A stretch of 54,425 bases of DNA from Chromatiales bacterium (GTDB lineage: Bacteria > Pseudomonadota > Gammaproteobacteria > Chromatiales > Chromatiaceae): the NCBI GenBank assembly GCA_028280505.1, contig JANQLO010000004.1:1-54425 (forward strand). Direction: 5' to 3'. Below the pieces are notes generated by a model, which did no database searches, was not told the DNA's origin, and worked only from the letters and a program-made list of their open reading frames with translations. The position numbers and the translations under genes are program-made. Positions 48,476 to 54,425 of this stretch are shown here, in pieces (the stretch's first letter is position 1; the number at the start of each line of letters is the position of its first letter).

Positions 48476-48504
48476 TTGCGGACGGGCGTGTAAGTCGCTA
48501 ATAT
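48476..48504 (+). promoter_or_regulatory. Promoter of the rplM-rpsI operon
   Basis: TTGCGG (48476-48481) and TAATAT (48499-48504) are spaced 17 bases apart. Transcription should start near 48511, giving a leader of about 46 bases. Confidence 0.6.
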
Positions 48505-48531
48505 TCGCGCCCTTTCGTGAATTAAACACTA

Positions 48532-48546
48532 CTCCAAAAACTGGAG
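48532..48546 (+). promoter_or_regulatory. Leader hairpin that includes the rplM ribosome site
   Basis: CTCCA (48532-48536) and TGGAG (48542-48546) pair around AAAAC. GGAG is the Shine-Dalgarno sequence of rplM, so the hairpin hides it. Autogenous control of the L13-S9 operon by L13 is known in E. coli. That this hairpin serves it here is inference. Confidence 0.45.
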
Positions 48547-48556
48547 CATTACGCAC

Positions 48557-48988
48557 ATGAGCACCACGGTTAGTGCAAAGCCCGCCGAAGTTCGTCGGGA
48601 ATGGTATTTGGTCGATGCCGAGGGCAAAACCCTGGGGCGTTTGGCATCGGAGGTCGCACGCCGCCTTAAAGGCAAGCATAAGCCGATCTTTACGCCGCAT
48701 GTCGATACCGGCGATTACATCGTGGTGGTCAATGCCGAGAAGATCGCGGTGACCGGCAATAAGCTCAAGGACAAGATGTATCATCATCACACCGGTTATA
48801 TTGGCAATCTGAAGTCGATCAGTCTGGAAAAGCAGCTGCAAAAAGCGCCCGAGCGCGTCATCGAAACGGCCGTGCGTGGCATGCTGCCACGTAACCCGCT
48901 GGGCCGTGCCATGATGAAAAAGCTGCGAATCTTCGCCGGCCCCGAGCATAGTCACCAGGCACAACAACCCAAGCCGCTGGATATCTGA
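48557..48988 (+). CDS. rplM: 50S ribosomal protein L13
   Basis: This 143-residue L13 has [29 protein letters not shown] at the N-terminus, [33 protein letters not shown] and [24 protein letters not shown]. It is full length. The N-terminus is MSTTV, slightly longer than the usual MKTF form. It is followed by rpsI after 14 bases, the universal pair. Confidence 0.97.
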   Translation: MSTTVSAKPAEVRREWYLVDAEGKTLGRLASEVARRLKGKHKPIFTPHVDTGDYIVVVNAEKIAVTGNKLKDKMYHHHTGYIGNLKSISLEKQLQKAPERVIETAVRGMLPRNPLGRAMMKKLRIFAGPEHSHQAQQPKPLDI

Positions 48989-49002
48989 GAACGGAACGCA
49001 CA

Positions 49003-49395
49003 ATGGCACAGCAGATGAATTATGGTACCGGCCGTCGTAAAACTTCGGCCGCTCGCGTCTTCCTCAATGCCGGCAATGGCAATATCACGGTCAACGGCCG
49101 CCCGCTGGATCAGTTCTTCGGCCGCCAAACGGCCCGTATGGTCGTTCGTCAACCATTGGTCGTTACCGAAATGGCGGAAAAGATCGATGTGAATGTCACC
49201 GTTTCGGGCGGCGGTACCACCGGTCAGGCGGGTGCGATTCGACACGGTATCGCCCGCGCCTTGGTCGAACACGACGAAGCAATGCGTGCCCCGTTGCGTC
49301 GTGCCGGCTTTCTCACCCGCGATGCGCGTGCGGTCGAGCGTAAGAAGGTCGGTTTGCATAAGGCGCGTAAGCGTCCGCAGTACTCGAAGCGTTAA
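49003..49395 (+). CDS. rpsI: 30S ribosomal protein S9
   Basis: This 130-residue S9 begins with [16 protein letters not shown], has [19 protein letters not shown], and ends [17 protein letters not shown], with the conserved C-terminal Ser-Lys-Arg that reaches the P-site tRNA. It is full length. The start is ATG 49003 after GGAACG. It is translated with rplM. Confidence 0.97.
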   Translation: MAQQMNYGTGRRKTSAARVFLNAGNGNITVNGRPLDQFFGRQTARMVVRQPLVVTEMAEKIDVNVTVSGGGTTGQAGAIRHGIARALVEHDEAMRAPLRRAGFLTRDARAVERKKVGLHKARKRPQYSKR

Positions 49396-49439
49396 AAACG
49401 CTTCTCGCAGGACCGAGGGAAGGGGTTCGAGGAGCGGGC

Positions 49440-49787
49440 ATGGATGCCCTGGAAGAGCTTGAGGTTTGGCGGCGTGCCTGCCGGTTTTCCGTAAACACAT
49501 TCGATGTTCTCGCGGCGTGTCGGGAGTATGCATTTCGCGACCAGCTGGTACGTTCATCGCTATCGGTACCCTCGAACATTGCGGAAGGTTATGAACGTCG
49601 AGCGGTCAAGGAGCGAACCCAGTTTCTTAAGATCGCGAAAGGTTCCAGTGGTGAGGCCAGGACGCAGTTGCTGATCGGGGTCGAAGCCGGGTTGCTGCCA
49701 AGAAAACGAGTGCTGCTTCTCGCGGACGAAGCCAGGCACATTTCAAGAATGATCGGTGGTTTAATCGCCTATTTTGAAAGAAGCTGA
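49440..49787 (+). CDS. Four-helix-bundle (23S rRNA IVP/S23-like) protein
   Basis: This 115-residue protein with LEVWRRACRFSVNTFDVLAACREYAFRDQLVRSSLSVPSNIAEGYERRAVKERTQFL-type sequence is typical of the family first found in 23S rRNA intervening sequences. The core motif RSSLSVPSNIAEGYER lies at about 38-53. The function is unknown. A good ribosome site (GAGGAG) precedes ATG 49440. Here it lies between rpsI and tRNA-Gln and not inside an rRNA gene. Such genes are mobile between genomes, so acquisition is likely. Confidence 0.9.
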   Translation: MDALEELEVWRRACRFSVNTFDVLAACREYAFRDQLVRSSLSVPSNIAEGYERRAVKERTQFLKIAKGSSGEARTQLLIGVEAGLLPRKRVLLLADEARHISRMIGGLIAYFERS

Positions 49788-49839
49788 TTTAAGAAATTCG
49801 CTGTCAACTAACCTCGAACCTTTTTCCCCGATCCTGTTT

Positions 49840-49915
49840 TGGGGCGTAGCTCAATTGGCAGAGCGACGGACTCTGACTCCGTAGGTTGTAGGTTCGATCC
49901 CTACCGCCCCAGCCA
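49840..49915 (+). tRNA. glnT-like tRNA-Gln(CUG): tRNA-Gln (anticodon CUG)
   Basis: This 76-nt cloverleaf has the CCA end encoded. The acceptor stem TGGGGCG pairs with CGCCCCA, using the U1-A72 pair typical of tRNA-Gln. The D-arm is GCTC...GAGC. The anticodon stem is ACGGA/TCCGT with loop CTCTGAC, giving anticodon CTG at 49873-49875 for codon CAG. The T-arm is GTAGG-TTCGATC-CCTAC. Confidence 0.96.
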
Positions 49916-50053
49916 TTTTCATGCAGCCGCGTGGCGGTTACGCCAAGCTGTCTTTGTTCAAAGTGCTCAGCAGCGCAATGACGTTGTAATTTGCCTCCTT
50001 AAGAATAAACGTCCGCCACTTGTTTCTTGTTGTGCTTCGCTAAAAAGCAACAG

Positions 50054-50073
50054 GGCCTGCTAACAGGCCTTTT
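50054..50073 (+). terminator. Intrinsic terminator downstream of tRNA-Gln
   Basis: GGCCTG (50054-50059) and CAGGCC (50064-50069) form a perfect stem with a 4-nt loop, followed by TTTT and TTGTTT. It lies about 140 bases after the tRNA. Confidence 0.8.
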
Positions 50074-50121
50074 GTTGTTTCAGATCAAATGCCGGCAACG
50101 TCCTACGGTCTCGTTCACGTG

Positions 50122-50205
50122 TGTTTTTAGAGGTTAAAAACAGCTTGAGCAAGCCTTCTTAAGATGCTGTCTTTTAGTTTAAAAGCCCGTTTTAGAACGA
50201 TTTTT
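50122..50205 (+). other. Series of short hairpins upstream of the porin
   Basis: TGTTTTTA/TAAAAACA (50122-50142, perfect 8-bp stem), CTTTTA/TAAAAG (50171-50185) and CGTT/AACG (50188-50199) follow one another, the last being followed by ATTTTTT. No open frame covers them. They may be terminator remnants, operators or a short RNA. Confidence 0.45.
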
Positions 50206-50269
50206 TGATTACCGGATTGTTGGTTTTTTACAACAGAATAAAAAAGTGTCGATTTTTTACCAAAAAAGC

Positions 50270-50298
50270 TTGTGCTGTGTTGGATCAACAACTAATAT
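50270..50298 (+). promoter_or_regulatory. Promoter of the porin gene
   Basis: TTGTGC (50270-50275) and TAATAT (50293-50298) are 17 bases apart. A transcript from near 50305 would have a leader of about 40 bases ending in a GGGAG ribosome site. Confidence 0.6.
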
Positions 50299-50346
50299 TC
50301 TGCCTGCACAGCTTTTCTTTAACTAAAACCTCTACGGGAGTTCTCA

Positions 50347-51423
50347 ATGAACAAAAAGCTTCTTGCCGCAGCTATCGCTGCAGCAATGGTTGCTGCCCCG
50401 GCTGCTTTCGCTGAAAGCACCGTTTACGGCAAATTGCACACTTCTATCGATAGCCAGGACTTCGATTCCGATACCGATACAGACGATGTCGACAACTGGG
50501 CAACCAACAGCCGCTCTTCGCGTCTTGGTTTCAAAGGTTCGGAAGATCTCGGCGGTGGTTTGAAAGCCATCTACCAGATCGAGCTTTCCATCAGCTCGGA
50601 TGGCGGTACCGACCAGTCCGTCGGAACCGGTTTTGGTAGCCAGCGTAACACCTTCGTCGGTTTGTCCGGCGGTTTCGGTACTTTCCTCGTCGGTCGTCAC
50701 GACACGCCGGCCAAGATCGCATTCTACGGTGCCGGTAACGAGCGCTTGGGCGATTCCGTTATCGACCTGAACGGTAGTGCAACTTCGAGGGGTATCGGCG
50801 TATTCGAAGAGTTCCGTGCCAACAATGCGATTGCCTACGTTTCGCCAAGCTTCAGCGGGTTCACCCTGGCAGCTGCCATTGTTCCCGGTGAGCAATCCGG
50901 TACCGCCGAGGGTACGGGTTCTACGGACGATGAGCGGGATAACGACGGTATCGCCGACCACTACTCGCTGGGCCTGATCTATAAAGGTAACGGCCTGAAG
51001 GCGAGCATCGGTTATGAAGTGAAAGAAGATCTCGACAATGAGGTTGGTGATACTGACACCGCCGATTACAAAACTTTGCAAATCGGTGCCAGCTACACCA
51101 TGAACAACTTCAGCATCGGTACCCACTACGAAGATTCTTCGGATGACGGTTTCGTCGAAGGTACGGATTACACCGCTTGGGCGATCACCGGTAAGGCGAC
51201 CTTCGGCAACAATGCCGTTAGCCTGGTCTGGACCGACGCTGAAAGTGAGCCGGATGCTGCCAACAGCGATGTCGACAAGGATGGCTGGGGCGTAGCTGTC
51301 GAGCATAACTTCAGCAAGCGTACCAAGGCTTATGCCGCATACGCGAGCTCTGAGATCGATCGCGAAAGCGGTGTCGACGAAGACAACGACGTCTTCTCGC
51401 TGGGTATGATCCACAACTTCTAA
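50347..51423 (+). CDS. Gram-negative trimeric-type porin
   Basis: This 358-residue outer-membrane beta-barrel porin has a signal peptide at about 1-22 (MNKKLLAAAIAAAMVAAPAAFA) and begins ESTVYGKLHTSID. NSRSSRLGFKGSEDLGGGLKAIYQIE, RNTFVGLSGGFGTFLVGRHDTPAK and the terminal Phe (GMIHNF) are classical porin features. The loop after the first strand and several others are rich in Asp, so the pore mouth is acidic. The specificity is unknown. The start is ATG 50347 after CGGGAG. A terminator with a UUCG tetraloop follows. Confidence 0.94.
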   Translation: MNKKLLAAAIAAAMVAAPAAFAESTVYGKLHTSIDSQDFDSDTDTDDVDNWATNSRSSRLGFKGSEDLGGGLKAIYQIELSISSDGGTDQSVGTGFGSQRNTFVGLSGGFGTFLVGRHDTPAKIAFYGAGNERLGDSVIDLNGSATSRGIGVFEEFRANNAIAYVSPSFSGFTLAAAIVPGEQSGTAEGTGSTDDERDNDGIADHYSLGLIYKGNGLKASIGYEVKEDLDNEVGDTDTADYKTLQIGASYTMNNFSIGTHYEDSSDDGFVEGTDYTAWAITGKATFGNNAVSLVWTDAESEPDAANSDVDKDGWGVAVEHNFSKRTKAYAAYASSEIDRESGVDEDNDVFSLGMIHNF

Positions 51424-51450
51424 TCATCGATTAGGATCTTGTGATTCGGA

Positions 51451-51475
51451 ACGGGGCCTTCGGGCCCCGTTTTTC
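51451..51475 (+). terminator. Intrinsic terminator of the porin gene
   Basis: ACGGGGCC (51451-51458) and GGCCCCGT (51463-51470) form a perfect 8-bp stem closed by a TTCG tetraloop and followed by TTTTT. Confidence 0.92.
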
Positions 51476-51524
51476 GTTGTCGGCATTGTGCGCTGGGTTT
51501 GACGACATGGCTGGAGGGTCTGCG

Positions 51525-51550
51525 AAAAAGGGCCGCTTTGCGCGACCCTT
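51525..51550 (-). terminator. Intrinsic terminator of rpiA
   Basis: Read on the minus strand, AAGGGTCGC pairs with GCGGCCCTT (one G-T pair) around a 5-nt loop and is followed by TTT. It lies 30 bases after the rpiA stop. Confidence 0.7.
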
Positions 51551-51579
51551 CGATGAACAGCTGTGCCTAGGCCTGTGTT

Positions 51580-52239
51580 TCAAGGCTTGATCGTCTTAGG
51601 CCCTTCTCGGCTCCCCAGGATCAGTACATCGGCTGGCCGGTGCGCAAAGATCCCGACAGTGACTACGCCGGCGAGCTGGTTGATTTGAGTCTCGAGTTTG
51701 GCCGGCTCCATGATTTCCAGATCGTGTACATCGAGAATGAGGTTGCCGTTGTCGGTAACGAAGTTTTCCCGCCACACCGGGTTTCCGCCGAGTTTGACCA
51801 ATTCGCGGGCGACGTAACTGCGCGCCATCGGGATGACCTCCACGGGTAATGGGAATTTGCCCAGTATGTCGACCAGTTTGGACTCGTCTGCGATGCAGAC
51901 AAAGGTCTTGCTCGCGGCGGCGACGATTTTCTCGCGTGTCAGTGCACCCCCTCCACCCTTGATGAGATGGAGGTGTCGATTGGACTCATCGGCACCGTCC
52001 ACATAAACATCGAGCTGCCCGGCCGCGTTTAGATCAAGCACCGGAATACCGTGTTTCTTCATCCGGTCGGTAGATGATTCGGAGCTTGATACCGCGCCTT
52101 CAAATCGCCCTTTGATCTTGGCGAATGCGTCGATAAAAAAGTTGACGGTCGAGCCGGTACCGACGCCGACAATGCCGCCGTCGGGTAGGTATTCGATGGC
52201 GGCTTCCGCTGCCTGGCGCTTGAGTTCGTCTGCGTTCAT
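51580..52239 (-). CDS. rpiA: Ribose-5-phosphate isomerase A
   Basis: This 219-residue enzyme interconverts ribose 5-phosphate and ribulose 5-phosphate. It has [58 protein letters not shown] (catalytic Glu and Lys region) and [24 protein letters not shown] 52239 follows GAGGGCAG and gives [14 protein letters not shown]; an in-frame start five codons earlier is less likely. It is transcribed alone, towards the porin. Confidence 0.96.
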   Translation of the reverse strand: MNADELKRQAAEAAIEYLPDGGIVGVGTGSTVNFFIDAFAKIKGRFEGAVSSSESSTDRMKKHGIPVLDLNAAGQLDVYVDGADESNRHLHLIKGGGGALTREKIVAAASKTFVCIADESKLVDILGKFPLPVEVIPMARSYVARELVKLGGNPVWRENFVTDNGNLILDVHDLEIMEPAKLETQINQLAGVVTVGIFAHRPADVLILGSREGPKTIKP

Positions 52240-52637
52240 ATCTGCCCTCTTCATTCGCGACCTGTGTCGGCCGCTGATATCCGGTCGCCGACGTTAGCAC
52301 TGTTTTACTACTTCACACTAGTGTCCTGTCCGGCTAATTCGTTGAACGTCAGCGTTGCTCAAACGGACCGGGACAAGGCGCGGTTCGCAGGGAATGGCCC
52401 GTCCTTTCCAAGAACCGCAATGCCGTATCGGTGCATTTGGGCGGCTCTCTTCGGGTGTGCCGGTGCGCTGAGGTGCAATGAATGAACCGGACATAACAGC
52501 GGTACCGCATATGCAACCTAAACTCCGCACAGCACCGCATTTCATGTTGACCTGTCATACACTATCCGGATGCTCGTCGAATGAAATCGTCCACACCTAT
52601 GTCGCCGCTCTGCCCGGCTTCCGCCGAGAAACCCTGA
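52240..52637. other. rpiA-ilvA divergent intergenic region
   Basis: About 400 bases contain no credible gene. The middle is the MITE-like element. Short minus-strand frames there (for example 52318-52545) look like translations of the repeat, not genes. The ilvA promoter should lie between about 52500 and 52620. Confidence 0.55.
52323..52497. mobile_element. MITE-like element with imperfect terminal inverted repeats
   Basis: The ends of this 175-base segment are inverted repeats. The left end 52323-52343 (GTCCTGTCCGGCTAATTC...) and the reverse complement of 52477-52497 (GTTATGTCCGGTTCATTC...) match at 16 of 21 positions, with TGTCCGG perfect. Inside are GCGGTTC (52380-52386) and GAACCGC (52412-52418). 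No transposase fits in the element. I see no clear target duplication. A decayed non-autonomous insertion is the best reading; a repeated intergenic element is the alternative. Confidence 0.5.
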
Positions 52638-54158
52638 ATGCCTAAAACCTATCTGGAAAAAATCCTTCGTGCCCGCGTATACGATGTCGCGGTTGAATCG
52701 CCATTACAGCCAGCGGTGCGCTTGTCGATGCGCACGGGCAATCGTGTTCTATTGAAAAGAGAGGACGAGCAGCAGGTCTTCTCGTTCAAACTGCGTGGCG
52801 CCTACAACAAGATTTACAACCTGCCGGACACACAACGTGAGGCTGGGGTGGTTGCGGCATCCGCGGGTAATCATGCGCAAGGTGTAGCGCTTGCGGGCCA
52901 GCGGCTGGATGTGGCGACGACGATTGTGATGCCCGTGACAACGCCGGGCATCAAGGTTGAGACGGTACGGCGTTTGGGCGGTAAGGCAGTGCTTCAGGGT
53001 GACTCTTATGATGAGGCCTATGCTCATGCGTTGAAACTTGCCGACGAAAAAGGGCTGACGTTCATCCATCCGTTCGACGACCCGGACGTTATCGCCGGTC
53101 AGGGTACTATCGGGCTGGAGATCCTGCGCCAGCATGCCGATCCGATAGACGCGATCTTTGTGCCCGTTGGTGGCGGCGGCCTGATTGCCGGTGTGGCGGC
53201 GTACGTCAAGCATGTACGCCCGGACATTCGGGTAATCGGGGTCGAGCCGGAGGATGCCGCTACACTCGAGCGTGCGATGCACGCCGGTCGGCGTGTCACG
53301 CTACCGCGTGTCGGCTTGTTTGCCGACGGTGTGGCGGTACGTCAGATCGGAAAGGAGACCTTCAGAATCGCGCGCAAGATGGTGGATGAGGTGATTCTGG
53401 TGAGTACCGACGAGATCTGTGCGGCGATCAAAGACGTGTTCGACGATACACGCAGTGTTGCCGAACCGGCCGGCGCTTTGGCGATTGCCGGCATAAAGAA
53501 GTATGTCGCGCGCGATGAGGTTGTCGATCGTACGCTCGTGGGGATACTCAGTGGCGCAAACGTAAACTTCGACCGTTTGCGCCATATCGCGGAACGCGCT
53601 GAAGTCGGCGAGCAGCGCGAGGCCCTTTTTTCCGTGCAGATCCCGGAAAAGCCGGGAAGTTTCTTGGCCTTCTGTCGAGCCCTCGGCAAGCGCAGCATCA
53701 CAGAGTTCAATTATCGTTACTCCGATCAACAGCAGGCCCAAGTGTTTTGCGGGGTCGAGTTGCGCAACGGTAACCGTGAACGAAGCGAGTTGAAGGCCTT
53801 GTTGGTTGAGAAAGGGTTCGAGGTTGTCGACCTGACCGACAACGAAACGGCGAAGCTCCACATTAGATACATGGTTGGTGGACATGCACCGCAGGCGGTC
53901 AACGAAAAGCTGTTCCGTTTCGAGTTTCCGGAACGGCCGGGCGCATTACTGGACTTCCTGCGCGGATTATCGCGTGGCTGGAACATCAGCCTGTTCCACT
54001 ATCGCAACCATGGTGCGGCGTATGGCCGCGTGTTGGTAGGGCTGCAATTGGAGAGGCCGGAGGTGAAAGAATTCCGGGCTTACATGGAAAGCGGCGGTTA
54101 CGATTACACCGAAGAAACGGACAATCTCGCCTATCGCCTGTTTGCGAAAGGCGGATAG
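52638..54158 (+). CDS. ilvA: Threonine ammonia-lyase, biosynthetic
   Basis: This 506-residue PLP enzyme converts threonine to 2-oxobutanoate, the first step to isoleucine. The PLP lysine is Lys51 in FSFKLRGAYNKI, and the phosphate-binding loop is in FVPVGGGGLIAGVA. ASAGNHAQGVAL is the SAGNH motif. Two C-terminal ACT-like domains (about 330-410 and 425-500, EALFSVQIPEKPGSF and KLFRFEFPERPGALLDFL) bind isoleucine and valine for feedback control. Full length, biosynthetic type. The start is ATG 52638. A terminator follows the gene. Confidence 0.96.
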   Translation: MPKTYLEKILRARVYDVAVESPLQPAVRLSMRTGNRVLLKREDEQQVFSFKLRGAYNKIYNLPDTQREAGVVAASAGNHAQGVALAGQRLDVATTIVMPVTTPGIKVETVRRLGGKAVLQGDSYDEAYAHALKLADEKGLTFIHPFDDPDVIAGQGTIGLEILRQHADPIDAIFVPVGGGGLIAGVAAYVKHVRPDIRVIGVEPEDAATLERAMHAGRRVTLPRVGLFADGVAVRQIGKETFRIARKMVDEVILVSTDEICAAIKDVFDDTRSVAEPAGALAIAGIKKYVARDEVVDRTLVGILSGANVNFDRLRHIAERAEVGEQREALFSVQIPEKPGSFLAFCRALGKRSITEFNYRYSDQQQAQVFCGVELRNGNRERSELKALLVEKGFEVVDLTDNETAKLHIRYMVGGHAPQAVNEKLFRFEFPERPGALLDFLRGLSRGWNISLFHYRNHGAAYGRVLVGLQLERPEVKEFRAYMESGGYDYTEETDNLAYRLFAKGG

Positions 54159-54203
54159 TTCTTCCGGCCAGGGATGCCGGCTATGTACTTGATATATCTA
54201 AAG

Positions 54204-54231
54204 AAAGCCCGACCATTAGGTCGGGCTTTCT
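54204..54231. terminator. Bidirectional intrinsic terminator after ilvA
   Basis: AAAGCCCGAC (54204-54213) and GTCGGGCTTT (54220-54229) form a perfect 10-bp stem with a 6-nt loop. T-rich ends on both strands let it serve ilvA and the opposing Lys-rich gene. Confidence 0.9.
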
Positions 54232-54249
54232 TGTGGTGGCTTTGCCGAT

Positions 54250-54425
54250 TCAGCGCTTCTTGCGCGGCGTTACTTTGCGAGGGCGAGCCGTTGCCTTCTT
54301 CTTAGCAGCGGCCTTTTTCCTCGGTGCTGCTTTCTTCTTAGCAGCGACCTTCTTTCTCTTCGGCGCTGCCTTCTTCTTAGCAGCGACCTTCTTTCTCTTC
54401 GGCGCTGCCTTCTTCTTAGCAGCGA
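54250..54425 (-). CDS. Histone H1/AlgP-like Lys-Ala repeat protein, C-terminal part
   Basis: The minus-strand frame ends at TGA 54252-54250 and is still open at the window edge, so only the last 57 residues are seen. The protein is a repeat of VAAKKKAAPKRKK-like units ending ARPRKVTPRKKR. Such Lys/Ala/Pro repeats occur in AlgP/AlgR3 and other bacterial H1-like proteins, which bind DNA non-specifically. Its N-terminal domain is not visible. It converges on ilvA and shares the terminator between them. Confidence 0.75.
   Translation of the reverse strand, partial: AAKKKAAPKRKKVAAKKKAAPKRKKVAAKKKAAPRKKAAAKKKATARPRKVTPRKKR
54305..54425. repeat. 39-bp in-frame tandem repeat
   Basis: Two identical 39-bp units occupy 54341-54379 and 54380-54418. 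They are preceded by a diverged 36-bp unit at 54305-54340, and a further unit begins at 54419 and is cut by the window end. Both lengths are multiples of three, so copy number can change without frameshift. Confidence 0.9.

Noticed and set aside
49386-49404. GAAGCG/CGCTTC hairpin over the rpsI stop as a terminator
   Set aside because: Stem is only 6 bp and no T-run follows; the next gene begins 36 bases later with a good ribosome site.
52318-52558. Short minus-strand frames read as a hypothetical protein
   Set aside because: They are translations of the MITE-like repeat and lack start signals; the inverted-repeat structure explains the DNA better.

Overview
The window is a stretch of a gammaproteobacterial chromosome, moderately GC-rich, that is almost entirely core genome. 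Order-level clues are the divergent mrcA / pilMNOPQ-aroK-aroB-damX-gltB-gltD-hemE block, the rplM-rpsI pair, the Coq7-type ubiquinone hydroxylase and type IV pilus genes. No gene in the window fixes the genus. Gene orders like this are known from Chromatiales/Thiotrichales-type and Pseudomonas-type gammaproteobacteria, which is family knowledge and not a database result.

Layout. (1) 1-2366: a lower-GC accessory edge with a truncated trypsin-like protease on the minus strand, a 630-base gene-free gap holding a strong inverted repeat, and a DUF3050 protein. (2) 2520-13541: a complete urea-utilisation locus. It has an NtrC-like site and a sigma-54 promoter, the urea ABC transporter urtABCDE, an undescribed 56-residue membrane peptide, then ureD-ureA-ureB-ureC-ureE-ureF-ureG. 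Urea is imported, hydrolysed by the nickel urease and supplies ammonium, which GltBD further down can assimilate through glutamate. (3) 13641-21720: a UvrD-type helicase, a large CBS-PAS-GGDEF-EAL protein, hemW, and small proteins (CPXCG protein, Rof-like Rho inhibitor, DUF3135). (4) 21845-25934: ribosomal protein L31, then malic enzyme, malate dehydrogenase and citrate synthase. The malate dehydrogenase has Asn where the catalytic His should be. (5) 25935-37597: a nucleotidyltransferase-like hypothetical and PBP1A on the minus strand, divergent from pilMNOPQ, aroK, aroB and a DamX-like SPOR protein. (6) 37911-45326: gltB, gltD, hemE. (7) 45360-47766, minus strand: YkgJ-type Cys protein, coq7, glcF. 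(8) 47813-51423: 2Fe-2S ferredoxin, a strong candidate small RNA, rplM-rpsI, a four-helix-bundle (IVP-like) protein, tRNA-Gln(CUG) and a porin. (9) 51580-54425: rpiA (minus), a MITE-like element, ilvA, and the end of a Lys/Ala-rich histone H1/AlgP-like repeat protein (minus, cut by the window edge).

The least explained signals are these: the compact three-hairpin RNA at 48199-48281, whose second loop copies the anti-Shine-Dalgarno core of 16S rRNA; the NtrC/sigma-54 control region in front of the urea operon; the His-to-Asn change in malate dehydrogenase; the 175-base element with imperfect terminal inverted repeats between rpiA and ilvA; the tiny membrane protein embedded in the urea operon; and the two strong hairpins between gltB and gltD. 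No CRISPR array, prophage, intact insertion sequence or recognisable defence system was seen.
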